Source: Microbacteriaceae bacterium
Lineage (GTDB): Bacteria > Actinomycetota > Actinomycetes > Actinomycetales > Microbacteriaceae
Assembly (NCBI GenBank): GCA_012511645.1
Contig: JAAZFP010000229.1
Location: 1 to 10,639, forward strand
Direction of reading: 5' to 3'
DNA length: 10,639 bases
Positions 1 to 5,951 of the stretch are shown piece by piece. The notes below the pieces were generated by a model. That model was given only the letters and a program-made list of their open reading frames with translations, did not search any database and was not told the origin of the DNA. Positions within the stretch are counted from its first letter, which is position 1. Each line of letters starts with the position of its first letter. The translations under genes and the position numbers were made by a program.

Positions 1-657
1 TCGCTCAGCATCAGTGAGCGCAGCCTCCGCTTCGACCGCCCCGGGCCTGCCTCCCAGAGCCACCGGTTTCGCGTCACGAATGGCCGTGCGCACGCCACCG
101 GGATGCACCACGGTCACAGCGACCGGGGCCTCAGCAAGCAGCAACTCCGCACGAAGTGTTTCGGTAAAGCCACGCACCGCAAACTTGGTGGTGCAATAGG
201 CGCCGATGCCGGGCTGAGCCATGATGCCGTTGAGGCTTGAAATGTTCACGACGTGTCCCTCACCCGAGGCAATGAGGTGAGGCAAGAACTCCTTGGTGCC
301 ATAAATCACGCCCCAGAGGTTCACGCCGATGGTGCGTTCGAACACCGAGTAGTCCTCGTCAACGATGCTGGTGGCTCCCCCGCCCAAGCCTGCAATGTTA
401 TAGACCTGGTGCACCGTGCCGAATCGCTCGACGGCAGCCGTCGCGAACGCCGCGACTTGATCCCGCGAGCTCATATCGACCTTCATCGTGAGGGTGTCTG
501 GTGGCAGCAATGAGCGGGTTTCTTCGAGCCCCTGTTCGTCCCAGTCGGCGAGAGCCAGGGTTGCACCACGGCGCCCAAGCTCGACCGCGACCGCCCTGCC
601 GATCCCGCTCGCGGCGCCGGTCACTGCCGCGACCTTACCTTCGAAACCGTTACCCAT
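1..657 (-). CDS. SDR family NAD(P)-dependent oxidoreductase (C-terminus beyond window)
   Basis: A classical short-chain dehydrogenase/reductase that reduces or oxidises a carbonyl/alcohol substrate in the cytoplasm; the substrate cannot be read from sequence. 219 codons are visible and the frame stays open to base 1, so the protein is truncated by the window edge (classical SDRs are about 250 or more residues). Visible landmarks are the Rossmann motif TGAASGIG (13-20), Asp38 at the end of the second strand (LALAD, which in this fold usually favours NAD(H)), NIAG in place of the usual NNAG (87-90), the structural Asn113, and the catalytic set Ser141, Tyr154, Lys158 (YCTTK). The segment HPGGVRT follows at about 185-191. 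The ATG at 657 is chosen because GGAGG lies 9 nt upstream on the minus strand. It is divergent from rnpB. The family call is secure; the substrate is unknown. Confidence 0.95.
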   Translation of the reverse strand, partial: MGNGFEGKVAAVTGAASGIGRAVAVELGRRGATLALADWDEQGLEETRSLLPPDTLTMKVDMSSRDQVAAFATAAVERFGTVHQVYNIAGLGGGATSIVDEDYSVFERTIGVNLWGVIYGTKEFLPHLIASGEGHVVNISSLNGIMAQPGIGAYCTTKFAVRGFTETLRAELLLAEAPVAVTVVHPGGVRTAIRDAKPVALGGRPGAVEAEAALTDAER

Positions 658-691
658 ATCGTTCGGCCTCCTCGCCGCACCCTGTGTCAAC

Positions 692-697
692 TAGAAT
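692..697 (+). promoter_or_regulatory. -10 box of the rnpB promoter
   Basis: TAGAAT, a good actinobacterial -10 hexamer, ends 7 nt before G705, the first base of the RNase P RNA P1 helix, so the predicted start site and RNA 5' end agree. No good -35 is seen at 16-18 nt spacing; that region overlaps the ribosome binding site of the divergent SDR gene. Confidence 0.6.
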
Positions 698-704
698 CGT
701 AGCT

Positions 705-1066
705 GGAATGGGCCAGCGGACGGTCGCGTCGCGGTGTCTCGACACACGCGCCGAGGAACGTCCGGGCTGCACAGAGGAGAACGGTGGGTAACGCCCACCC
801 GGGGTAACCCGCGAGAAAGTGCAACAGAGAGCAGACCGCCTCGCTCGGCAACGGGCGCGGTAAGGGTGAAAGGGTGGTGTAAGAGACCACCAGCGTTCGT
901 GGCGACACGGGCGGCTAGGTAAACCTCGTTCGCAGCAAGGCCAGACAGAAGACGTTGACGCTCCTCGCCGAGTCTTCGGGTAGGCCGCTAGAACCCGTCA
1001 GTAATGGTGGGTCGAGAGAGATGACCGTACTAAGACAGGACCCGGCGTATAGCTGGCCCATTCCCC
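705..1066 (+). ncRNA. rnpB: RNase P RNA, bacterial class A (M1 RNA)
   Basis: Catalytic RNA of ribonuclease P, which with the RnpA protein removes 5' leaders from precursor tRNAs. The two ends form a perfect 13-bp P1 helix: 705-717 (GGAATGGGCCAGC) with 1052-1064 (GCTGGCCCATTCC). Conserved core blocks are present in order: the 5' block GAGGAACGTCCGGGCTGCAC at 753-772, the central block GAAAGTGCAACAGAGAGCAG around 814-833 followed by ACCGCC, and the 3' block AGACAGGACCCGGCGTATAG at 1033-1052. The length of about 360 nt fits class A RNAs of actinobacteria. The neighbouring Nif3-like and CT398-like genes are a common actinobacterial setting. The 3' boundary is placed just past P1. What is odd is a second copy of the last 23 nt lying 103 bp downstream (separate entry). 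Confidence 0.97.
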
Positions 1067-1067
1067 T
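1045..1067 (+). repeat. Direct repeat copy 1: 3' end of rnpB
   Basis: The 23-nt segment runs GCGTATAGCTGG then CCCATTCCCCT. It forms the 3' strand of the P1 helix and pairs perfectly with the rnpB 5' end, so this is the functional copy. It matches 1148-1170 at 22 of 23 positions. Confidence 0.9.
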
Positions 1068-1074
1068 TTGAAGA

Positions 1075-1095
1075 GCGAGACCGAGACGGTCTCGC
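1075..1095 (+). terminator. Perfect hairpin just downstream of rnpB (candidate terminator)
   Basis: GCGAGACC (1075-1082) and GGTCTCGC (1088-1095) form an 8-bp stem with a GAGAC loop. It begins 9 nt after the presumed rnpB end. No T-run follows, so it may be a U-less terminator or simply part of the structured spacer. Confidence 0.5.
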
Positions 1096-1098
1096 CGC

Positions 1099-1143
1099 CG
1101 AACCGCACGAAGGCCAGAAAAGGCTTTTGCACTCAGCGGTTCG
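1099..1143 (+). other. Two-part hairpin in the spacer between the rnpB 3' repeats
   Basis: The outer stem is CGAACCGC (1099-1106) with GCGGTTCG (1136-1143), 8 bp and perfect. The inner stem is GAAGGCC (1109-1115) with GGCTTTT (1122-1128), 7 bp including two G-T pairs, closed by the loop AGAAAA. The T-run 1125-1128 could make the inner hairpin a weak terminator for rnpB. Together with 1075-1095, nearly the whole 80-nt spacer can fold. Confidence 0.5.
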
Positions 1144-1147
1144 CGCA

Positions 1148-1170
1148 GCGTATAGCTGACCCATTCCCCT
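1148..1170 (+). repeat. Direct repeat copy 2: duplicate of the rnpB 3' end
   Basis: It is identical to 1045-1067 except for one G-to-A change (GCTGACCC instead of GCTGGCCC). That change would place a C-A mismatch if this copy paired with the rnpB 5' strand. It overlaps the last two bases of the stop codon of the convergent CT398-like gene. Possible origins are an attachment-site duplication left by a mobile element or a local duplication. Confidence 0.85.
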
Positions 1171-1894
1171 ACTCGTCGACGCGGACGAGGATCGCACCAC
1201 TCTGGGGGCAGTACGCAAGTTCGTCTGCTGGCACCTCGCGCACCGCGGCGAGTTCAGCTGGCGCCAGTTCCATGTTGCTCGCCTCTGACACGTTGCCTCG
1301 AAGTCGCGCGACGGCAATGCCGTGCCGCGCACGCAATTGTTCGTAGTGTTCACGCAGGTCCCCCTGCACCTCAGCAGAAAGGCCTGCGCGCTCCTCAGTT
1401 GCTTCGGCGATCTCACGATCGATCTCGCGCTCACCTGCGGCCAACTCCGCAGCCAACGCAGCACGCTCTTGATCGATCTCGCTGAGTCGCCCCGCGGCAG
1501 CATCAAAGCGTTTCGCGGCCTGTTCGTCCGTCTCCATCAGCTCGAGCTCGCGATCTTCGAGCTCTGATTTGCGTCGACGCAGCACCTCAAGCTCGCCTTC
1601 GATCGCCTGGGCTTCTTTTGCCGACGTACTCACGGCAAGCAACTGGTCATCACGCTCGATGCGCTGCTGCACCGTGGCGACGTCGCTCTCGAGGCGATCG
1701 ATCTCTGCCTTCTGAGTGTCACGCTCACGCTGCACCGCCATGAATTCTGATTTGGCGTCAGCAGCTCTTCCGTCGATCGTAACCAGTTGCGCACGTTCGG
1801 GAAGTTGCTCTCGACGCCTCCGCAAACGAGCGAGCAGCGTGTCGAGGTCTTGCAAATTCAGCAGCAGTGTCTGCTGGCGCGGGCTGGCCTTCAT
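1169..1894 (-). CDS. Coiled-coil CT398/zf-RING_7 family protein with degenerate zinc ribbon
   Basis: A 241-residue protein of the family annotated as C4-type zinc ribbon domain protein (CT398 / HP0958-like), often called a nucleic-acid-binding protein but without a settled role in actinobacteria. Residues about 10-195 are rich in Leu, Glu, Arg and Gln with heptad spacing, giving a long antiparallel coiled coil. The C-terminal ribbon follows: SEAS (203-206), APAELAAVR, PADELAYCPQSGAILVRVDE. In family members as I know them, the ribbon carries CxxC twice; here the equivalent positions read SxxS and CxxS, so only Cys229 remains and it is the only cysteine in the protein. Zinc binding is therefore unlikely. 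The ATG overlaps the stop of the upstream Nif3-like gene (ATGA at 1891-1894), so translation is probably coupled. It is convergent with rnpB. Confidence 0.92.
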   Translation of the reverse strand: MKASPRQQTLLLNLQDLDTLLARLRRRREQLPERAQLVTIDGRAADAKSEFMAVQRERDTQKAEIDRLESDVATVQQRIERDDQLLAVSTSAKEAQAIEGELEVLRRRKSELEDRELELMETDEQAAKRFDAAAGRLSEIDQERAALAAELAAGEREIDREIAEATEERAGLSAEVQGDLREHYEQLRARHGIAVARLRGNVSEASNMELAPAELAAVREVPADELAYCPQSGAILVRVDE

Positions 1895-2724
1895 GCGTCA
1901 CAGCCTACTGCGAAGTCCCAAGGATCAGTGCGCACCTGGCTGACTCGAAATTCAACATTCGGAAGCTCCTCGCCGAGCCGCTTGGCCGCGCCGTCAAGCC
2001 AGAGTGACTCGGAAGCCCAGTGGGCAACATCGATCAGCGCGGGGCCCGGCGCCACGAGCGAAAGCTCGAGAGAGTCTTGCGCAGGATGGTGCCGCAGGTC
2101 AGAAGTGACATAGACGTCACTGGCGCGCACCGCAGGGTGATCAAGCACACTGTCGCCGGCTCCGCCCAACACTGCGATGTTCGTGACCATGCGTTCGGGG
2201 TTGCCCGCAACACGAACACCAGAGACAGTCGCCGGAAGCACCCGCGCAACCCGCTCCGCAAATTCACGCAGCGTCACCGCTGGTTCGAGTCTCCCAGTTC
2301 GCCCGAGGCCGAAGTGTTCGCCGGGACCCTCCGCAGGAATGATCGGTTCGCACTGCTGCAATCCGAGCTGTTCAGCAATGACAGCTGAGACCCCACCGTC
2401 GGGCTGGTCAGCGTTCGTGTGCGCGGTGAAGAGCGCGCAGTTGCCACGAATCAAATCAGCAATCATTGCCCCCTTGCCGGTGTTTTCGGCGACGCTGTGC
2501 ACGCCTCGCAACAGCAGTGGATGGTGAGTCATGAGCAGATCGGCGCCCCATCCCAATGCGTCATCGACGGTCGCGCGAACCGCATCTACTGCGAGGAGCA
2601 CCTTGCGAACTCGGGCGCTTGGGTCACCGGTCACGAGCCCCACCCGATCCCAAGGTTCAGCGGTGCCTGCGGGCCACAGTTGCTCAGCAACCTGAATCAC
2701 GTCACTCAATGTTGATGCGCTCAT
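1891..2724 (-). CDS. Nif3-like dinuclear metal center hexameric protein
   Basis: A 277-residue member of the Nif3/YbgI (DUF34, GTP cyclohydrolase 1 type 2-like) family, which binds a two-metal centre inside a hexameric toroid; its physiological reaction is not settled. Family landmarks are WDRVGLVTGDP near the N-terminus, the metal-ligand pair in THHPLLL (His67, His68), AHTNAD (His102, Asp106), the glycine-rich LGGAGDS strand, and near the C-terminus DVAHWASESLWL, which carries the last metal ligands (His and Glu). The start at 2724 is preferred because homologues begin with a short leader before the helix SDVIQVAEQLW. The frame also has an upstream ATG at 2784, but that would add 20 residues of no family character. 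No Shine-Dalgarno precedes 2724; a -10 box 6 nt upstream suggests a leaderless mRNA. It forms an operon with the CT398-like gene through ATGA overlap. Confidence 0.94.
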   Translation of the reverse strand: MSASTLSDVIQVAEQLWPAGTAEPWDRVGLVTGDPSARVRKVLLAVDAVRATVDDALGWGADLLMTHHPLLLRGVHSVAENTGKGAMIADLIRGNCALFTAHTNADQPDGGVSAVIAEQLGLQQCEPIIPAEGPGEHFGLGRTGRLEPAVTLREFAERVARVLPATVSGVRVAGNPERMVTNIAVLGGAGDSVLDHPAVRASDVYVTSDLRHHPAQDSLELSLVAPGPALIDVAHWASESLWLDGAAKRLGEELPNVEFRVSQVRTDPWDFAVGCDA

Positions 2725-2730
2725 GGTTCG

Positions 2731-2736
2731 AGGGTA
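2731..2736 (-). promoter_or_regulatory. -10 box for a leaderless Nif3-like mRNA
   Basis: On the minus strand TACCCT fits TANNNT and is followed by 6 nt (CGAACC) and then the ATG at 2724, so transcription would begin at the start codon. There is no Shine-Dalgarno motif in this stretch and no convincing -35 box. Confidence 0.45.
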
Positions 2737-2791
2737 TCGGAGCAGTTCACCGGTTTGAGCCGTTTCAGCAGCTGTGGCATCCATTGCGTGG

Positions 2792-2797
2792 GATACT
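2792..2797 (+). promoter_or_regulatory. Extended -10 promoter candidate for gapB
   Basis: TGG-GATACT (2789-2797) has an extended -10 TGn followed by a TANNNT-like hexamer, predicting transcription from about 2804 and a leader of about 65 nt. The position is divergent from the Nif3-like gene. No strong -35 is visible. Confidence 0.4.
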
Positions 2798-2802
2798 AGA
2801 GG

Positions 2803-2814
2803 GAGGGCGCCCTC
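2803..2814. promoter_or_regulatory. 12-bp perfect palindrome at the predicted gapB transcription start
   Basis: GAGGGCGCCCTC is fully self-complementary and sits at the predicted start of the gapB leader. It could be a dimeric regulator site or just GC-rich leader structure; GC-rich palindromes arise easily in this base composition. Confidence 0.3.
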
Positions 2815-2870
2815 GCGCCGCGGCGGGCAGGCCGATATTTGTCCAATCCAAGAAGGGACTCACTGTTCAC

Positions 2871-4310
2871 ATGAAGCAGCGCGCTGATGCACACCTCGAA
2901 GCATGGAACGCCAAGCAACAACTCGCGGAGCAAATGATTCCGCAGATCGGTCAGCTCTATCGTGGACGGGACGTCGTCATGTCGGTGCACGGCCGCAGCC
3001 TGGTCGGCCGTTCCGCAATCGACATTATTCGTGCGCACAGCTACGCTCGCAAAATTGACGAGGTTGAGCTTCCGCTGACCGAAACAAGCGCCATCGTTGA
3101 GGCGCTTACGGCGATTCAGCCCGGACCGGTCTCGGTCGATCTCGCGTTGCTCGCTAAGGGGTTCCGTGAGTCAGGTCAGAGCGACTTGGTCGCTTTCTTG
3201 CGTGAGCAGCTTGCCCCTGCGCTTGACGCCGACCAGAGCACCGGGACCGATGTGGTGCTCTATGGTTTCGGCCGCATCGGCCGACTGCTGGCCCGCATCA
3301 TCATTGATCACTCAGGCAGTGGCAACACGCTCAACCTTCGCGCGATTGTGGTGCGCAAGGGAGCAGAGAACGACCTGGTCAAGCGCGCAAACCTCTTGCG
3401 CCGCGATTCGGTACACGGCCCGTTCAATGGCACCATCAAGGTGCTCGAAGACGAGAATGCGATCCTCGCCAACGGCGTGCGCATCCAGGTGATCTACTCA
3501 GACGACCCATCGACCGTCGATTACTCACAGTACGGCATTGAGAACGCAATCCTCGTTGACAATACGGGCCGCTGGCGCGACGCGGAGGGGCTCGAGCAGC
3601 ACCTCAAGAACCCTGGCATTTCCCGCGTTCTGCTCACCGCACCAGGCAAGGGTGACATGCTGAACGTGGTCTACGGCGTCAACAGCGACAAGATCACCGA
3701 TAGCGACCGAATTGTGTCAGCTGCGTCGTGCACCACCAACGCCATCACCCCGGTCTTGAAGGTCTTGAACGATTCGTTTGGTGTCACCAAGGGTCACGTC
3801 GAGACCGTTCACGCTTACACCAACGATCAGAACCTGATTGACAACTTCCACAAGGGCGATCGACGCGGCCGTTCGGCAGCACTCAATATGGTGCTCACTG
3901 AGACCGGCGCAGCGTCTGCCGTGGCGAAGGCATTGCCCGAGTTCGCTGGCAAGTTGACCGGCAATGCCATTCGCGTTCCGACGCCAGACGTGTCAATGGC
4001 CGTGCTCAACCTGCAGTTCGACCGTGACGTCACTCGCGAAGAGATCAACGGTCGCCTGTCGGAGGTGTCACTCACCGGCGCGCTGCGTACTCAGATCGAC
4101 TACGTCGAGTCTCCCGAAATCGTCTCCACCGACTTCGTGGGGTCAAACCGCGCAGGCATCGTTGACGGTCTCGCCACTATTTCCAGCGGTGATAGTGCCG
4201 TCGTCTACGTCTGGTATGACAACGAGTATGGCTACAGCTGCCAGGTGGTTCGCATCATCGAGCAGCTCGCCGGCAGCCATCCTGCTCAGCTTCCTGCTCG
4301 CACCCAGTAA
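2871..4310 (+). CDS. gapB: Glyceraldehyde-3-phosphate dehydrogenase, long GapB type
   Basis: A 479-residue GAPDH that interconverts glyceraldehyde 3-phosphate and 1,3-bisphosphoglycerate in the cytoplasm. Its length and N-terminal extension (about 125 residues, containing QMIPQIGQLYRGRDVVMSVHGRSLVGRS) match the roughly 480-residue GapB of Corynebacterium glutamicum, linked to gluconeogenesis and NADP use, rather than the ordinary 335-residue glycolytic enzyme. The Rossmann motif GFGRIGR is at 132-138, the catalytic Cys287 is in ASCTTNAITP, the general base His314 is in ETVHAYTNDQN, and the C-terminal WYDNEYGYS is present. The second strand ends LRAIVVRKG without the Asp typical of NAD-specific enzymes, which is consistent with NADP (inference). 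The frame is open upstream to 2556, but that part overlaps the Nif3-like gene; the ATG at 2871 has AGAAGGGA upstream at a rather long spacing. A universal stress protein follows after 39 nt, probably in one operon. Confidence 0.95.
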   Translation: MKQRADAHLEAWNAKQQLAEQMIPQIGQLYRGRDVVMSVHGRSLVGRSAIDIIRAHSYARKIDEVELPLTETSAIVEALTAIQPGPVSVDLALLAKGFRESGQSDLVAFLREQLAPALDADQSTGTDVVLYGFGRIGRLLARIIIDHSGSGNTLNLRAIVVRKGAENDLVKRANLLRRDSVHGPFNGTIKVLEDENAILANGVRIQVIYSDDPSTVDYSQYGIENAILVDNTGRWRDAEGLEQHLKNPGISRVLLTAPGKGDMLNVVYGVNSDKITDSDRIVSAASCTTNAITPVLKVLNDSFGVTKGHVETVHAYTNDQNLIDNFHKGDRRGRSAALNMVLTETGAASAVAKALPEFAGKLTGNAIRVPTPDVSMAVLNLQFDRDVTREEINGRLSEVSLTGALRTQIDYVESPEIVSTDFVGSNRAGIVDGLATISSGDSAVVYVWYDNEYGYSCQVVRIIEQLAGSHPAQLPARTQ

Positions 4311-4349
4311 CTCACCTCATCCGTCGCAACACTGAGAAAGGCAACCACC

Positions 4350-5198
4350 ATGGCCGAGAAATACATCATCGGAGTCGATGGATCTGAGCAGAGCCGCGTC
4401 GCGCTCGACTGGGGTCTTCGTCGCGCAGCACAGACCGGAGCTCACGTCGAGTTGCTTCACGTTGCCGACGATTCCTTTCTGAGCGAGAGCGTCGCATTTC
4501 TGAGCGAAGCGCAGCAGGCGTCTGAACAGATGCTTGAAGCTGAGCGTGAGTACGCAATTGCCGCAGGTTTCGGAGGCGTGATCACGGGCACCGCGGTGGT
4601 CGGTCACCCGATTGCTGAGGTCGAGGAGGCCTCGAAGCGAGCTGATCTTGTGGTGCTCGGCGCACACGCGGGCAGCCGCTTCGCGGGCTCCTTCTTCGGT
4701 ACGCGTGCGGTGAAGATTGCCGCAGTGGCACACTGCCCCGTCGCGGTGGTTCCCTTTGAAGTTGAGGGTGAGGTTCGACCCGGCGTCGTCGTCGGCATTG
4801 ATGGCAGCGATGCAGCACAAACGGCACTCGCTTTTGCCGCGGAAGAGGCGTCATCTCGCGGCGTGCCACTGATCGCCGTCTACGCCTGGATGCCGCCGCT
4901 GACCCCGGGCCTCGAGTACCTGTGGAGCGAAGAGCTCGTCGAGTCTCAGCGTACTGCCGCTGAAGAAGCAATTGCGATCGGCACTGCTGGGTTCGCTGAA
5001 CGCTACCCGGATCTGATGATCGAACGCAAGATTGTGCAGGCGCCACCGGTTGCCGCACTGTTGCAAGCGGCTGAATATGCCGACACGATCGTTGTGGGTA
5101 GCCGGGGCCGCGGAGGCCTCTCGCGTCTGCTTCTCGGCTCTGTGAGCCACGGTGTGCTGCAGTCGCTTCCGCGCACCACCATCGTGACGCGATCCTAA
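4350..5198 (+). CDS. Universal stress protein, tandem UspA domains
   Basis: A 282-residue cytoplasmic protein with two UspA folds (about 1-140 and 145-282), the arrangement common in actinobacteria. Such proteins bind ATP and act in dormancy, hypoxia or stress adaptation; the precise role here is unknown. Each half opens with a nucleotide-binding strand (IIGVDGSEQS and VVGIDGSDAA). The second domain has a canonical ATP motif G-x2-G-x9-G-S starting at Gly250 (GSRGRGGLSRLLLGS). The first has an altered spacing, G-x3-G-x8-G-T from Gly104 (GAHAGSRFAGSFFGT), so its nucleotide affinity may differ. GAGAAAGG lies about 10 nt before the ATG. It starts 39 nt after gapB and is followed by a strong inverted repeat, so gapB-usp is probably one transcript tying sugar-phosphate metabolism to stress. 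Confidence 0.95.
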   Translation: MAEKYIIGVDGSEQSRVALDWGLRRAAQTGAHVELLHVADDSFLSESVAFLSEAQQASEQMLEAEREYAIAAGFGGVITGTAVVGHPIAEVEEASKRADLVVLGAHAGSRFAGSFFGTRAVKIAAVAHCPVAVVPFEVEGEVRPGVVVGIDGSDAAQTALAFAAEEASSRGVPLIAVYAWMPPLTPGLEYLWSEELVESQRTAAEEAIAIGTAGFAERYPDLMIERKIVQAPPVAALLQAAEYADTIVVGSRGRGGLSRLLLGSVSHGVLQSLPRTTIVTRS

Positions 5199-5210
5199 CT
5201 CGCCCTGCAC

Positions 5211-5251
5211 TGCAACTGGGTGGATTTCATGCTGGAAACCACCCAGTTGCA
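5211..5251 (+). terminator. 13-bp inverted repeat after the gapB-usp unit
   Basis: TGCAACTGGGTGG (5211-5223) and CCACCCAGTTGCA (5239-5251) are perfectly complementary. The stem can continue inside as TTTC with GAAA past one bulged A. It lies 12 nt after the stress-protein stop. No T-run follows on either strand, which is common for actinobacterial terminators; a role as operator for the downstream TetR gene is less likely because the arms are separated by 15 nt. Confidence 0.65.
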
Positions 5252-5296
5252 TGACTCTCTACGCTGATAAGCTCCCAGCAAATATTGTGTCTCTTT

Positions 5297-5305
5297 TGTT
5301 ACACT
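5297..5305 (+). promoter_or_regulatory. Extended -10 promoter for a leaderless TetR gene
   Basis: TGT-TACACT is an extended -10 element (TGn plus TANNNT), followed by 7 nt and then GTG at 5313. Transcription would start at the GTG itself. A loose GTGT (5287-5290) / ACAC (5301-5304) inverted pair overlaps the box and might be an autoregulatory half-site pair, but it is too weak to call an operator. Confidence 0.5.
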
Positions 5306-5312
5306 CCCAAGG

Positions 5313-5906
5313 GTGATAGCACGTACTGGATCCACAAGATCCCCCGACCCGAGACCCGCGCGAACCCGCGCTTCAATCCTTAGCGCTATCGAGCGTCTCG
5401 GCGCAGCAGGCACCGACCTCAGCGTCGCAGGCATCGTCTCCGAAGCACAATTGAGTCGCAGTAGTTTCTACTCCCAGTTCAAAGATCTTGGCGATGTCGC
5501 TGTGCAGCTCGTTCGAGAACTCTACGTCGAACTCCAGCAGCGTGACGCTGAGCTCCGCGAAAAAGGCGGCGCAGAAGAGGCAGCCCGCTCCAGCACGGAG
5601 ATGCTCATTCAAGAGTTTCAACAACGCCGCAATCTGTATGCAGCAGTACTCGGCGGCGGTGCAACCATCAGCGCCCAGTGGGAAGTCTGCGAAATCATGG
5701 CAGAGGGTGCACTCGAGAGCGTTGGCCCCCTCGTCCCAGAGGGCATCAACCCAGTATTTGCAGCAAAATACATTGCTGCTGGAGTGTTAGCCAGCCTGAT
5801 CGATTGGATCAACGGCGAGGTGCAGTGTGATGAGGCTACGCTGCTTGATCAGATCGTCACCATGTTGCCTGATTGGGTGATCGCTTCACCGACCACGACT
5901 CCGTAG
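5313..5906 (+). CDS. TetR/AcrR family transcriptional regulator
   Basis: A 197-residue regulator with an N-terminal TetR helix-turn-helix: RTRASILSAIERLGAAG leads into the DNA-binding helices at about 36-55 (SVAGIVSEAQLSRSSFYSQF), followed by the usual KDLGDVAVQLV. The C-terminal part is all-helical and would form the ligand pocket and dimer interface; its ligand is not predictable. The GTG start is supported by an extended -10 box 7 nt upstream and by the absence of a Shine-Dalgarno, which suggests a leaderless mRNA. The 17 residues ahead of the domain are basic and proline-rich (RSPDPRPARTR), typical of TetR N-terminal arms. The gene directly precedes an M20 hydrolase and an MFS transporter on the same strand, so it probably represses that pair, its own promoter, or both. 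The family call is secure; the target is inferred from context. Confidence 0.93.
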   Translation: MIARTGSTRSPDPRPARTRASILSAIERLGAAGTDLSVAGIVSEAQLSRSSFYSQFKDLGDVAVQLVRELYVELQQRDAELREKGGAEEAARSSTEMLIQEFQQRRNLYAAVLGGGATISAQWEVCEIMAEGALESVGPLVPEGINPVFAAKYIAAGVLASLIDWINGEVQCDEATLLDQIVTMLPDWVIASPTTTP

Positions 5907-5939
5907 TCTGAACCTGGCCAACCAGCCCCACATATCCAC

Positions 5940-5945
5940 TACGCT
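5940..5945 (+). promoter_or_regulatory. -10 box for a leaderless M20 hydrolase mRNA
   Basis: TACGCT (TANNNT) is followed by 6 nt (TTGGGC) and then ATG at 5952. No Shine-Dalgarno is present in the 45-nt gap after the TetR gene, so the hydrolase-transporter pair appears to have its own start. The -35 region is weak. Confidence 0.4.
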
Positions 5946-5951
5946 TTGGGC

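Noticed and set aside
684..690. TTGACA on the minus strand as a -35 for the SDR gene
   Set aside because: No -10 box occurs 16-18 nt downstream; that stretch is the SDR ribosome binding site. It is probably coincidental.
1030..1506. Minus-strand open frame overlapping rnpB's end and the CT398-like gene
   Set aside because: It is in a different frame from the recognisable coiled-coil protein and covers the RNA gene; arginine/serine-rich shadow.
2725..2784. Upstream ATG at 2784 for the Nif3-like gene
   Set aside because: It would add 20 residues without family similarity and cover the region holding the predicted leaderless promoter; homologues start close to the ATG at 2724.
2556..2870. Open frame extending gapB upstream to 2556
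   Set aside because: The extension overlaps the Nif3-like coding region on the opposite strand, has arginine- and proline-rich shadow composition, and would exceed the roughly 480-residue family length.
5897..5908. GACT-CCGT-AGTC inverted repeat at the TetR stop codon as an operator for the M20 gene
   Set aside because: Arms are only 4 bp, which is expected by chance, and the position is well upstream of the -10 box.
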